DNA of 64,000 bases, from positions 7,431,320 through 7,495,319 of the forward strand of contig CM026424.1 of assembly GCA_014871385.1 (NCBI GenBank). The letters are read 5' to 3'. Positions 22,589 to 33,969 of this stretch are shown piece after piece. How positions within the stretch are numbered: position 1 is the first letter of the stretch; each line of letters opens with the position of its first letter. The notes under the pieces were generated by a model. That model was not told the DNA's origin, made no database searches, and saw nothing but the letters and a program-made list of their open reading frames with translations. The translations under genes and the position numbers were made by a program. The stretch is from Ceratodon purpureus. Taxonomy: Eukaryota > Streptophyta > Bryopsida > Pseudoditrichales > Ditrichaceae.

Positions 22589-25500
22589 ATGGCCGCTTCT
22601 GAGGCTCGTAACACGTTAAGAGCGGCGCAGGCAGTGTATGAAAAAGCTTTAGTGAGACTGAATCCCCTTGCAGTAGTTGATTTGTCTCCAGAGGGAGACT
22701 GCCCACCGGCAGACAACTCAATCGCACAGAGGGGGTCGGATTCCTTTGGAGCACACGTTGAAACTTCCACAACGCACCATCCTCAGAGTAATCCAGTCAC
22801 CGGATATGGTGGTAAGTTATCTTCCAGACGCATGGATTTTGAGAGGTTTTAGAAGTTCAGAAATGAGGAAATATGGTAATTTCAGACCTTTCTGATAAAA
22901 CTTTAGAAATATGTGAATGTTTGTTTTGAAAATACCTAAACTTTAGATTCTGGAAGAGTCACCCTCTAATCACTGTCGATATTGGTATATCAATTGTGCC
23001 GTGATGGTGGGTGCAGTATTTTTCTGTTTCATCGTCGGTTTCTGTAACTTAAACCACAAATGTCTCGTAACATATTAATTTATTCATTAACGTACAGCCT
23101 CTGGCTTAGAACGATCGCTGGATCAGACAGCATTATGTTACTAGTATTGCACCAGAACTCCAAATCTTCACTTAGTAGTTGTTGATGCAAAGTACCGGTG
23201 TACATTTAATGTGTGCTTTTCAGGTCACTCAAATGTAGGATATGACCTCGTGCAAAGTTTTCCTGGGGAGGAACCAAACTGCTCTGGAATACCTGAGCAC
23301 TTCACAAGCAGACATGAGTATCATAATGCTGATGATTCTTCGCTTGACAACGAACAACAACCTGTAGTGCTTACCTTTCCCGAAGGCGAAGCTGATGCTG
23401 TGACAATCATTGAGCGAGATATGGAGGGTCTACGACCGACGATGTTTCTGAGCAACAATATAATAGACTTCTACATTAAGTGAGTAGTGTAATCAGATTA
23501 GTCATTAGAGCTGTGCGCAGATGCATTTTGCTTGCAGTGTGTTCAATAACTTTCAGATACTCTAGTATAAATATCGTTCCTCATATTGAAGCTCTGATTT
23601 CTGTTGCTCTGATTGCAGGTATCTAGAAAGGACATTGCTTTCCTCGGAAGTAAGAGAACGGTTTTATTTCTTTAACAGCTTTTTCTTCACGAAACTTTTA
23701 GGGAACAACAATGCATCTACAGACATGGATCAGTGCAAGGTTGATTACGAGCAAGTACGGAAGTGGTCTGGAGGAGTGAACCTGTTCGAGAAGGACTACG
23801 TTTTCATTCCGGTCCTCCGAAGGTGGTTCACTAATCCTGTTCTTTGGTGTGTATTAACTGCTGGTTGAGATTGTGAGAATGCGAGGGTTTCAGTTTGGTG
23901 TAACTTGAAGAAACATCTGTTTCAATATTTACATGAATCGGACAGTACTTTGTCTAGCCAGTCAAAACGATAACTCTGTGGGTGAATGTGTGGAACGAAG
24001 GTACTATTTTAGTCTCTCATATTCACAAGAAATTTGATGACTGGCAGTTCGCATTGGAGCCTCATCATCATATGTCACCTCCCTACTGTATGTAGTTCAC
24101 CTGGTAAGGTCGTGTTTCTTGGCCGCATCCAAATTTGCAATAAATATCCACTTCCCTATAAACTCGATTACTGCTGTCTCATTTCTGTTGATGTATCTGT
24201 GGCAGGCAAGGGAAAGGGGTCACCTTATGTATTTCATCTGGATTCGTCTGAAGGGATGCATGAGAGCTTTGAAGACCAGGTGCGGAGGTGAGTCATTTGA
24301 CAATATCTTGGATCGAGTACCCATCTCTATAGATATGTCTATTTTCCCAATGTATCTGGCTCTCTCCATAAACATCATTTAGGACAGCCTTAGAAATATT
24401 CTCCAGATCGCTGGGCTAAAACTAGGACACCAAGTGAGAAGGAGGTGTGTGCTGTATACCCAAAGTGTCTTCTTCCTGCAATTTAACTGTCAACATTACA
24501 GCGAATATGTTGAATCCATTACCGAGGCAGGCAACCAACAGATTGGAGTAGATATCTGAGTTTGGTTTTGGTTCTGATGGCTCGTTCTTGGAATAAAAAG
24601 GACTTTTCATTAAGAATTAGAGGTCAATACTCCATGTTAAAACAACGGTAACTTTGATTGGGACATAGAAACTAATCAAAATGTCAATGTTTGCCATTGC
24701 ATGCGCAGTTACTTATTAAAAGCATGGATGGAAAGATACAAAGGTGCAAATAACATGGATGATCAGTTACTTTCTCTATTTCAAACGAAGTATGTACAAG
24801 CTAAGGTATCGACTGCTGTGGTCACAAAACATGTCATGATTCTTGTAACGTGAAAGTTTTGTCTTGTCGTGCGTTTTATGCTACCCGAGAGCTGTAAAGA
24901 ATACCTTTTTCTTCTTCCGATGTCAGTCACAGAATTTTGACTATGAGGTTGAGTGTGTCTCATAGGTTCCACAACAAAACAACGGCCATGATTGTGGTTT
25001 ATATCTTTTACATTATGTTGAGGTCTTTCTCCACGAGTCAGCTTCACCAAACTTCAGTTTTGCTTCAAGTAAAGGAGGTCCGCATTTTACTAGTCCTCAA
25101 TTTACAGCAGAGGTTTCTGCCAAGCGCATGGTCATAGAAAGAATCATTCTCGATCTTCATCGAAGGTCTAAAGAACAGGCTGCCAAACACATGGAAATTC
25201 AAATTCTTACTCAAGAGCTTAGACGGATCCAACAAAAGCTTTTGATATGCTTGGATGGAGAAGGTGAACATCTCTTTTACAGAATTGTTTTGTTTAGTTG
25301 AGCTTTGAGTCTATCGTTCACACTCAGTCTTACAGAACGACTGCAATCTGTTATTTTTTTGGGTTCTCCTTGATACAGTTATGGAGGTTGTTTGTATGCT
25401 TTGAATGCCATTGCTCTACTCCACCTTGGCATGTCCCTGCAATTTATGATTATCTTAGTCACAGTAGAGTGGGGCATATCAATCAGCGGGGATTTGTGTG

Positions 25501-28036
25501 CCTTAACATTTTTTGGATGATGTGTCGGGTCCGGTCTGACAAATCGATCCTCTCATATTTTATTTCTTGGTTTGTCTAGATATGTCTCGTGGACGCAGTG
25601 AAATCGTCCGTAGCAACGGCATACCCAAGTTCGATGCCCAAGGTGATGAAAGCAAAGAGGCGGTCCCTCTATCAACTCGTAAAATGGCCATGGACAACCA
25701 ACACCAACAATGCCTTGCTGAGAATGAGCATTCAGACCATCCAACAAATTGGAAGTTAGCATTGGATAACAGTCCTTCAGATGGAGCTGAGGTTTCGCAT
25801 GCAGAGTATCAAACAACAAATGAAGTGGCGTCCGACAGGCACCTGCAACCTAAAAGACTACAAGGTTCAATGTTACCTGGACCTTCGAAGCCTGGGACAA
25901 ACAAAAGGGGTAGGAATTGGACAGAGAAGGAGACTTCGATACTGCTCGAGTGCAAGGTTGAAGGAGGCCGGTATTGCAAAGACAACCAAGGTGCCACACG
26001 TTGGGAGAAGATTTCGGAAGAGATTATGGCCAGACTAGGAACAGAGCTATCAGGAGACCAGTGTCGGCTTCGATACGACACTCTATTGAAGGCTTACAAT
26101 ACAAGTAAAAACTATAGTTTGAAGACTGGCAAGTCTTTTTCTGAGATCTCAGAGGAGGAGCGACGTGAATGGAAATTGGCAAAGACCTTGATGCGAGAGG
26201 ACTGGTACGAGGCCATTGATGCACTCTGTCACCGAAGTCCTCACAAAGCCAAGTCCCAAAAACGATCCAAGCTCAGTCCTAGTGATGGGAATGACTCGGT
26301 TTCATTGAGCCCATTCATTCCAGCGACTCTAAGTCCACCAGCACCAGCTCGTGCATCAGTTCCAGCACTAATTTCAGAACCAGCATCAATTCCAACTGGA
26401 AGCTCTAAAGTAGAGAATTCACCCGAAAGACAAGTTGTAAGTTCTGGCTTACCTCCCTGCCGATGTTTTGACTTCTTGGACAAGTGCCTATCTGTGCAAC
26501 TGTGCTGCTATTGATTTGCTCACCAGTATCACTCAAAATGATAGACATGAATCTCGATTTCATTGCTCTCTTTGGTGGTGGTGCAGGTCATACCCGGGAT
26601 GTTAACCCGGATGCGGTTCATCTCGTTGGATGAGAACTTGAGATCCACACTTCTTGATCTGATCCAGTTCTCTTCAAAGGAAACTTGGGAGTTACGTATT
26701 TGTGGGTTGGAAGCAGCATGCCGGAGGCTGGCAATTGTGCAAGACCGACAACCGTCTGAAATTCGCGGATATGTAGGTTCATGTTGCAAGAGTTATGAGC
26801 CCGTGATCTTTGTTTTAAGCATTCGTTTACAACCTACATTGGGTTCCTCTGGATTTGTTGTCTTCTCGTATGAAAGAGAGCATGTTTCGTGTCTGGATTG
26901 TTGTTGCAGGGGTAGAATGTTTGGAAGTAAATCTAGCTACGACATGGAATATGACTTGTCGTCGATGGTTGTGATGGTGCTGAACTCATACGGTGACGTT
27001 TCTTGCTGTCCAGATATTTAGGCTTTCGGAGCTCAAACTTGTGAATGTCTGCGAACACGGCGGTCGTGAAGGGGTCCAGTGTTTGGAAAATTCGGAATTA
27101 GGGGTGTACACGAATCCCGACTTCGACACCTTCCTTGAAATGTACGGCTATCGTGATTCTGTTGCTTTTCCCGAAGAGCCTCTGTCGGGATCATTGCTGC
27201 AAATCAGAGTGCTGAGTCTGCAGAGATGTTTCAAACTGGAGCATGCCGATTTGAGTCACTTTCCCGAGTTGCGTTACCTGCATATTCAGGAATGTGGGGA
27301 ATTGAAGGCGGTAACAGGGTGGGAAGTTGTCCAAAAACTCGGATGGCTTGAAATACGCCACTGTAAAACCTATGTGGATTTCCCTCCTGTACAATACCTT
27401 CCTTCTTTGAGGGAGTTTTACCACAATAGTTCTACTTATGGATTATTGGAGGGGTCGGAAATGATGCTGGTGCCGGCCTTCAGCCAATGTGTTCGACTGC
27501 GTAGCCTGGAGATCTGCGGTTATAATTCCTTAAACAGCATGGATCTGAGCTCGCTGAGGAGCTGTGATGGGCTGACGACCATCCAGGGTTTGAGCGGACT
27601 GCAACATTCTCTCACCAAACTCAACCTTGGAGGGTGCTCTGCTTTGAGAAGGGTTCCAGAGTTGGGATGGTTGAAGGCACTCACTCACTTGGACATGAGC
27701 TGGAGTGGTGTACAAGAGATTCCAGGTTTGGAGGATTTGCATCTGCTCACTGAACTGCACCTTGATGGATGCAGGTCACTGAAAGCGCTGCCATACTTAG
27801 GTCACTTGAAAGCATTGACTTACTTGAACATAAGTTGTAGTGGCGTGGAGGAGATCCCGGGGGCACAAGACTTGCACAATTTGGAGAGCTTACGTTGTGG
27901 GGGATCGAAATTAAAGACACTTCCTGACTTGCGTCACTTGCATCGATTACGGACACAGAACGTGACCATAGGAGGCACTCCTTTGAGCTTGACAAACCCG
28001 GATTATGTAAAGGAATATGTGCGTTTAAAATTTTAA
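22589..28036 (+). CDS. USL copy 1: Ulp1-type SUMO protease / trihelix-SANT / LRR fusion protein
   Basis: Ten exons (22589-22811, 23224-23479, 23619-23822, 24048-24103, 24206-24287, 24709-24805, 24966-25263, 25580-26436, 26587-26772, 27014-28036), all with GT/AG borders and matching phases, give 1093 residues. Residues about 141-340 are a C48 (Ulp1/SENP) protease: LRPTMFLSNNIIDFYIKYLE, EKDYVFIPV, SHWSLIIICH (His230), FHLDSS (Asp259) and VPQQNNGHDCGLYLLHY (Gln310, Cys316), so the catalytic set is complete. A helical stretch follows (about 355-405). Residues about 516-620 are a trihelix/Myb-SANT-like domain (GRNWTEKETSILLE, then CRLRYDTLLKAY), then a Pro/Ala/Ser linker. Residues about 754-1093 are leucine-rich repeats (HLGHLKALTYLNIS type). 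Nearest relatives of the protease are plant ULP2/SPF-like enzymes. It would cleave SUMO or a ubiquitin-like partner, probably in the nucleus, with the LRR as recognition module; this is inference. A 78-nt deletion removed the N-terminus seen in copy 2. Confidence 0.85.
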
Positions 28037-28039
28037 AGA

Positions 28040-31000
28040 GGAGAAGAAGGGATTCGTTGATAGTTATCTACAATTATTATGTTCTTGAAAGAAATCTTCC
28101 AAAATCTGTCATATTCTTTGACTAGAATCAATGAGAATTTTTGTTACAAATTTGGAAAAAGTCTCATGTGTGAAGAATGTATTTTAGACAGAAGATAATT
28201 GAATTTTGTACATTTATCCTTCATTTATTTAAATAATGATTCTTACAAATGGTGCAATTGAACTTATTAACTTTTATTGAAATTAGAAGTAAGATTCTTT
28301 TTTAAAAAGATAAAAATTTAGAAGGAACTTATCTTTATAATTAAAAATGTGAGGATATATCTAAAATTGGAATTTATAGAGTAGTACAGCTTGATTTAAT
28401 GGAATTTTTAATTAGTAGAAGTGGAAGTTGGATACAATTGGTATTAATCTTTTCAAGTGGACTTCAAAATATCTTACTTCTTATTGAAAGTTGAGATAAT
28501 TTTTGATTTTTTTTAAAAATTGGATTTTAAACCTCCAAACCTTCTTCTGACTTTTATTACATTGCAATTTTTCTTTTAATTCCCAAATCTTGTTCATTAT
28601 GTATCTTTTTGGCCTTAAAATGTTTTTAAAGAAAATTCTACAGGTCAATATTATTCTATTCAATGGATAGAATTTATCACAACATTTAATGCATCAATAT
28701 TACAAACATTAAACTGTGAAACTTTGACTACTTCAATTATACATTGAGTGCTTTATTTAAAAATAATCCTCTGAAAATGAAGTTATAGATTTAAGCTAAT
28801 ATATCAAAATTTGAGAAAACCAAAGCCACAATATCAATAGCATCTTATTTAAAATCAATACCAGAAATTATTAATAAAATATCAATAATTAGTTTATATT
28901 TCAATGTAGAAGGATTTAAAAAACGTATCTACGTGTACATAAATTGAATGAATTTCTAATTCTAAGACTGAGTCATTTATTTGGATATCATTTTCAAAAT
29001 ACCCCCCCACATAGTATGATTTCTTCAAAGTCTTCCATTCAAGAGCATCCAAAAGCCTTTAGAGATTATATTTGTTTGAAATTGATTTTGTGATATTAAT
29101 GTTAAGTTATTGTTATTACATTCTTTGTATTAAATACTTCAAAGGAATGTGCAATTTAATTAAGAAAATTCAATCAACTTTAAATCCTTTTTAGGCATAA
29201 ATGGGATACATTGGTATAATTACCAATAGTCGCTTATAGTATTGCTTTTAGAACTTTTAGAAAATTATATAGATTTCTAAAGTATTAATCAAATCAAAAT
29301 GGATTTTTGTCATTTAGGTCAAAGTTGTTTGATTTCATATTTAATTCTAATCTTTTGATACGTATTTGAAAACAAGGACTTAAAGAGTGTTAAAAAGATA
29401 TAATTTGGTTTTGTTGAAGACATTCAAAGGAAACCTTTTTCTACTTAAAGTATTTTGGAAAATTATACTATTTCATAGAATAACATCGAAGAATTATTAT
29501 ACAAGTTTCTAATATGGACTTCTTTAAAATTGTCAAAATATACTAGTCCATAGTACTCCTATAAAAGTTTGACTTAAAGTAGAATCTTATTTTCTGCATC
29601 ATATCAAACAAGTGTAAAAAAATCATTCCTTCTTCCACATTTCTTCTATATTATAGATATTTGTTTTTTATTTTGGTTCATTTATCGTTAGTTATAGAAC
29701 AAACAAAAATCTTTGTATTTGCCATTAAAATTAAGATTATAAAAGAAATTAAAATTTATAAAAAAATAAATTGTATTTGGCAGAGGAATTTTCTTTACCT
29801 TAGGTGCTAAACTCTTCCAATTTGTATGGTCATAAAATCTAAATAAATTCAATACAAATTTTAAATAGTCTAGAATAATAATCTTCACTACAAATGATTA
29901 AAACAAATTTTTGTTTCAATTATGAGAATTGGATTGAAAAAAAGAATTTTGACCGAGGTGTTTTTGAAAAATTTAGTTGATAAATATTAGGAAATAATAA
30001 CTTTTATATTTCACCTTAAATGATTAAGGCGCATTTGACATAACATACTATTGTATTTGTTTAATACAATGAGCATTGATCTAATATAAACTAGTATACA
30101 TATAATTCTCATTTTTCAATTCAAATGTATGTTTATCATCTCAGACTTGAGAAAATAAGATTAAACTCTGCAATTAAACATGTACCAAAAGAAAAATAAA
30201 TTAATGATCACCATAAACGAAATATAAAATTTTCACTTTGAATATCAAATTCTTATTTCAGATATTCTAAAATTATACAAATTATTCTATAATGTAATAA
30301 TAAAAGAAAGTCACATGTTTTACTAATAATAGACATAATTAAAAAAATAGTTAAATGTAAATTTAAAAAAATAAAAAATAAAAATCTTCATGTGTTGTTG
30401 ATAAAGTAGATGTGGCAATCACAAATTAAATAAATCAATTTAATAACAACAATAGGCTTCTTGAACATGAAAGATTTAACAAAAACTTCATCACTTTAAC
30501 CCCTAACTTGGCCCTAAGGGTGGAATATGGTCTTGGCTGGAATTGTAACATGAATTGAGGAACCTTGCAATGCATATTACTTGAAACAACCAAAAAGCAA
30601 AAGATGGGCCCAAAGATGGGCCCAAAGATGGGCCCAAAGATGAGGAGAATTGTGAAACCCTCAAAAATAAAATTGGAATCACTATGTGCATTCTATGGAG
30701 TCTTTTGTGCTCATTTATACGTATTTGCAGCATATACAGGCGGTGGTAGAGTTGCTCTAAATTACTCCAATTTTTTTGGAAAACATATATACCATTTATT
30801 GTACTGACATTGTCTTCCACAAAAAAATTCAACATCACAACATCATTTTCCAGTCTTCAATGCATAAATACATGTGTAAACTACTTAACAACTTACAAGT
30901 TAACACAATCCTCAGCAACTACGTATGCATTTTCTTTTAGGGATTAAATAAATGATACAACTCAAAAAAACTGATAGTTTTTATATGGAGTTTACAATTC

Positions 31001-31250
31001 TTTTTGGAGGTTGAAAATCAGATACAATGCAATTAGGATACATCTTAAAATCTATACTTGGTCCTAGTGATTAAAATGTGACCCTGTAAAATGCAACATT
31101 ACCTTTATAATTTAATCTACTTAAATGATAATTCTAAAAACACATACTTACAAATGTTTTAACATAACTTATTAATGATAATGAACCATTCCAAAAAGTG
31201 CGGTAAATGAAACAAAAAGAGGATTTAATTAGCCCATTGATTTTATAAAC
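28040..31250. other. AT-rich non-coding spacer after USL copy 1
   Basis: Very AT-rich. The first 950 bp are collinear with 50,500-51,480 of unit 2; the part from about 28,990 to 30,050 is missing in unit 2. An insert-like block at about 30,495-30,970 has no counterpart in unit 2 and contains three tandem copies of GATGGGCCCAAA at 30,603-30,638. No conserved reading frame. Confidence 0.6.
30603..30643. repeat. 12-bp tandem repeat (GATGGGCCCAAA, 3.4 copies)
   Basis: Three perfect copies plus a partial one, within a block that unit 2 lacks. Each repeat contains the palindrome GGGCCC. Confidence 0.85.
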
Positions 31251-31253
31251 ATA

Positions 31254-31368
31254 AGTGGGAAAGGGATCCAATTATTGGAGAAAATTTGCCCAACTCTTCC
31301 AAAATTTTCTATTTTCTATTTTGGAGGAATTGGGCAAATTTTCTCCAAGGACTGGATCCCTTTTCCAC
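31254..31368. mobile_element. Foldback element (about 115 bp), unit 1 copy
   Basis: Two imperfect inverted arms of about 50 bp, containing GGAGAAAATTTGCCCAA on the left and its complement TTGGGCAAATTTTCTCC on the right, around a short AT loop. The same hairpin lies at about 52,746-52,858 in unit 2, so it predates the duplication. Confidence 0.75.
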
Positions 31369-31408
31369 TAGGGAAATTTACATCAAAAACATCATTACAA
31401 ATGTATTA

Positions 31409-31683
31409 GGTAACCGGGGGGAGGAGCAGGGTTACTGCAAAATGACGAGTCGCAGAGGCGACGAGTCATTTTGTGGTAACCCTGCTCCTCCCCCACGTTA
31501 CTGTATGTAACCGACTAGAGATTCAACGGATTCCGCTCAAATGTGATGAGATTCTGCTCTACATCCAAGACTATATATTTTTTTCATCTAGTAATCATGA
31601 TTGAGAGGTTACCGCTGATAACCCTGCTGCTCTCAACGAATCATAATTGGCCACGTTAGGTTTCTTGAACCCCAGTCGGTTAC
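31409..31683. mobile_element. Hairpin MITE of about 275 bp, unit 1 only
   Basis: The ends are GTAACCG and CGGTTAC. The left part is itself a near-perfect hairpin of about 95 bp, with arms around GGAGGAGCAGGGTTAC and GACGAGTCGC. Unit 2 has an empty site between ACAAATATT and CACCTCTAAAATTTG near 52,890, so insertion came after duplication. Confidence 0.75.
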
Positions 31684-32443
31684 ATTCACCTCTAAAATTT
31701 GTAGAATTATCCAAAGGATAACTTTCAAATAACATGCACTACTTAATTATTGTAACCCACAGTAAGCATAACAACAAATAAAAACTAAAAACTAAAACTA
31801 ACTGCACCTGCACTGAATGGCATTGACTTCATCCTCACCCAAAAAACTAGCTGCAGTATATTCCCACCCCTTCAATCTCCACCAACTTATACCATAGTTA
31901 CATTAAAACAGACTCTAAAAAATCATTACAGTAAAACAGACTCCAAAAACTCTCAAAACAACAATCCCCAAATGCTACAAAAACCACAAAAGCTCCAGCT
32001 CCGAAGATAATCTGCCATATTCTTCATCTCTATAGAAGTCCTCACATTACAATCAACATTACAACACAACACAACAACAGTCCTCATTCACGTCAGAAAA
32101 TTCAAACGAAGGTGAAGAAGATGACGAAGAAGAATAAGAAGTCGAAGTTACAGACACAGTGCCTGAGCTGGAGGCGTGGGACACTCCGCAGAAATCCTCC
32201 GGAGTTTACTAAATACGCCGAGTTGCAGGATTTCTGCAACCAGTCACGACCCATGGATGCGCAGGAGCGAGGCCCACGCGAAGGAGTTGCCTCCTAAACT
32301 AGTTAATGGATTATTAATAATGCCATCAGTGCCAGTTCGTCCATTGGTGGAGGCCTCCACTCGGTGGTCGGAATAAAATAATGAGAAATTAAATGTGGAT
32401 TGATTGTCGAGACAATTTCTCCCGACTGGAATGAGTTAGTTTA

Positions 32444-33350
32444 TATATAAAACCAGGCAGCATGCGACGCCAGCAACGTGGGGGAGCTCGTCGAGGCGTC
32501 ATCGCTTTCCACGAGTGACGTTGAACTGTTTTTGGAGTGGTTTGTTTGGGCTGTCTGCGTTCGGGACTTGTTCCTGGATCAGTGCCCGGTGTTTGTTTCG
32601 GATGCTGTACTTATTGGGAAGTTTTGGCTTTGCTGCCATAACTAGAGCAGTTGTTCGGGTGTGCGGTGAGTTGAGTTGAGTTGAGTTGAGGTGAGTTGAG
32701 GTGAGGTGAGGTGAGGTGAAGGGTGCAACGTTGCACCATGGCGGAGCCTGGCGCTACTCTTTCCACACGTGAGGCGTTCCAGGTACTGGTTCTGGCCTTG
32801 TCATGGTTTCAGAGATCTGGCTCGAGGTGGATCACGAGTTTGGTTCTGTTTTTTTGGGTGAGAGGTAGTCGGTGTGTTGGTGAATGCGGATCGTTGCTGG
32901 CGTTTTTCTCTCTTTGTGTTGAGGTATGGTGCACTGGGCACTGTGCCGTCAGTTTGTCGGTTTTGTGGTGCAGTCGAAGTTGTTGCAAGTTTTGTGGTCA
33001 GCTGGTTTTGTGCAGCTATCGAAGATTTTGGAAGTATTGTGGTTAGCTGGTTTCGTGGTTTTCAGCGTGAGCTTGGATTAAGATAGAGTCTGTGGACTTC
33101 GATCGACGCGCCGCGTTCCCCAGGGATTGATTTTCTTTTTCGAAAGAGAGTTGATTTGTTTTACCGACATAAAAAATGCAGTTGTGTAATCATGTCGGTA
33201 ATCTCTGCAGTCTCTGCGATCTCCTGGGTGTCTTCGTGCTTTCTTTTGTGAAAGCAGAATCGGGACTAAATTTCGGACGTTCTTCTCTACCGGGGTGCTG
33301 GAAGTCGTCGATAGAGTTGGATTTCCTCTGGATTTAGGGTATCGCCATCT
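32444..33350 (+). pseudogene. Promoter and first-exon fragment of an unrecognised gene (unit 1)
   Basis: A strong TATATAAAA at 32,444-32,452 is followed by a leader with pentanucleotide repeats and an ATG at 32,738. That ATG opens 15 codons (MAEPGATLSTREAFQ) ending at a GTACTG donor at 32,783. The exon is identical in unit 2 (53,942-53,986). The likely next exon (about 33,180-33,350) shows a one-base indel and different stops between copies, and homology ends at the duplication junction. I infer the 5' end of a gene cut by the duplication breakpoint. No domain is recognisable. Confidence 0.4.
32668..32719 (+). repeat. Pentanucleotide microsatellite (GAGTT/GAGGT)n
   Basis: About ten copies of GAGTT or GAGGT in the leader of the unknown gene. 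The homologous tract at about 53,877-53,922 has a different mix of the two versions. It is followed by the palindrome GTGCAACGTTGCAC just before the ATG. Confidence 0.85.
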
Positions 33351-33969
33351 TCTTTACGATTGCGCAAGTGTTCAGTGTATGGGTTAGACTTGTCATAATT
33401 TCCTCCCGGAGTACCGTAGATAATAAACGTTTGTAAATTGGAGTTGCAGAGAAGGTATGAAAGTTGAAAAACAGCTATTTTTTCCAGTTTAGAGCTTGAG
33501 GCTTAGATATTAGAATCACTGGTTTAGATAAGGATAGTCACAACGAGAGAGACAAGCGAGCAAAACTAAAACGAACAAAAGCAGAAGCCTGAAAACAAAC
33601 ATGTAGAGCGAATCTCAAAGTTTTTCGATGACAGGAATTATGAATTTGTAATATCAGCAAGCATGCTGTGAGTTGTTTAATTTATGCCCTAGGGCTGTAG
33701 CCTACCACTTATATAGTCCAACTGCTCAGCTCCAAGCTAAACTCTTACATATGATTTCCTAGAGATCTCTAGAGGGATAACTTCGATCCTACTGGGATTT
33801 GTTTGTCACTACATCAACCTCACAAAATTTATACATCTCCTGAAAGGACATGAGTAAAGGGAAATATGGCAAGGCCTCGAAGCTACGGTGCTACATCAGC
33901 AGCGGCGCGATTCCCGTCATCAGTTTGAGTGATTGGAGTGCGGGCTAGCTGCTGCATCGCCTTGAAGGT

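Larger units (their letters stand above)
5530..33360. repeat. Tandem duplication unit 1
   Basis: This block and the next (about 33,361-54,512) carry the same elements in the same order and orientation: SMP gene, AT-rich spacer, USL gene, AT-rich spacer, terminal promoter fragment. Unit 1 is longer mainly because of the 9.25-kb LTR element at 12,080-21,329. Homology to unit 2 starts at the GCGCAAGTGT stretch near 5540. Unit-specific MITEs and deletions explain the remaining length differences. Confidence 0.85.

Noticed and set aside
24119..24382. Alternative frame through USL exon 5
   Set aside because: It skips the phase of the neighbouring exons. The phase-consistent frame gives the protease motif VFHLDSS.
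24940..24990. Frame reading SQNFDYEVECVS just before the USL exon 7 acceptor
   Set aside because: At first it looked like a degenerate catalytic-Cys region. The real one (VPQQNNGHDCG) starts at the next AG in another frame, so this is intron.
32112..32297. 61-codon Lys-rich frame present in both units (also 53,321-53,506)
   Set aside because: The frame is open in both copies, but about nine residue replacements in 61 codons between otherwise very similar stretches do not look like protein-level conservation. The frame lies upstream of the TATA box of the neighbouring fragment.
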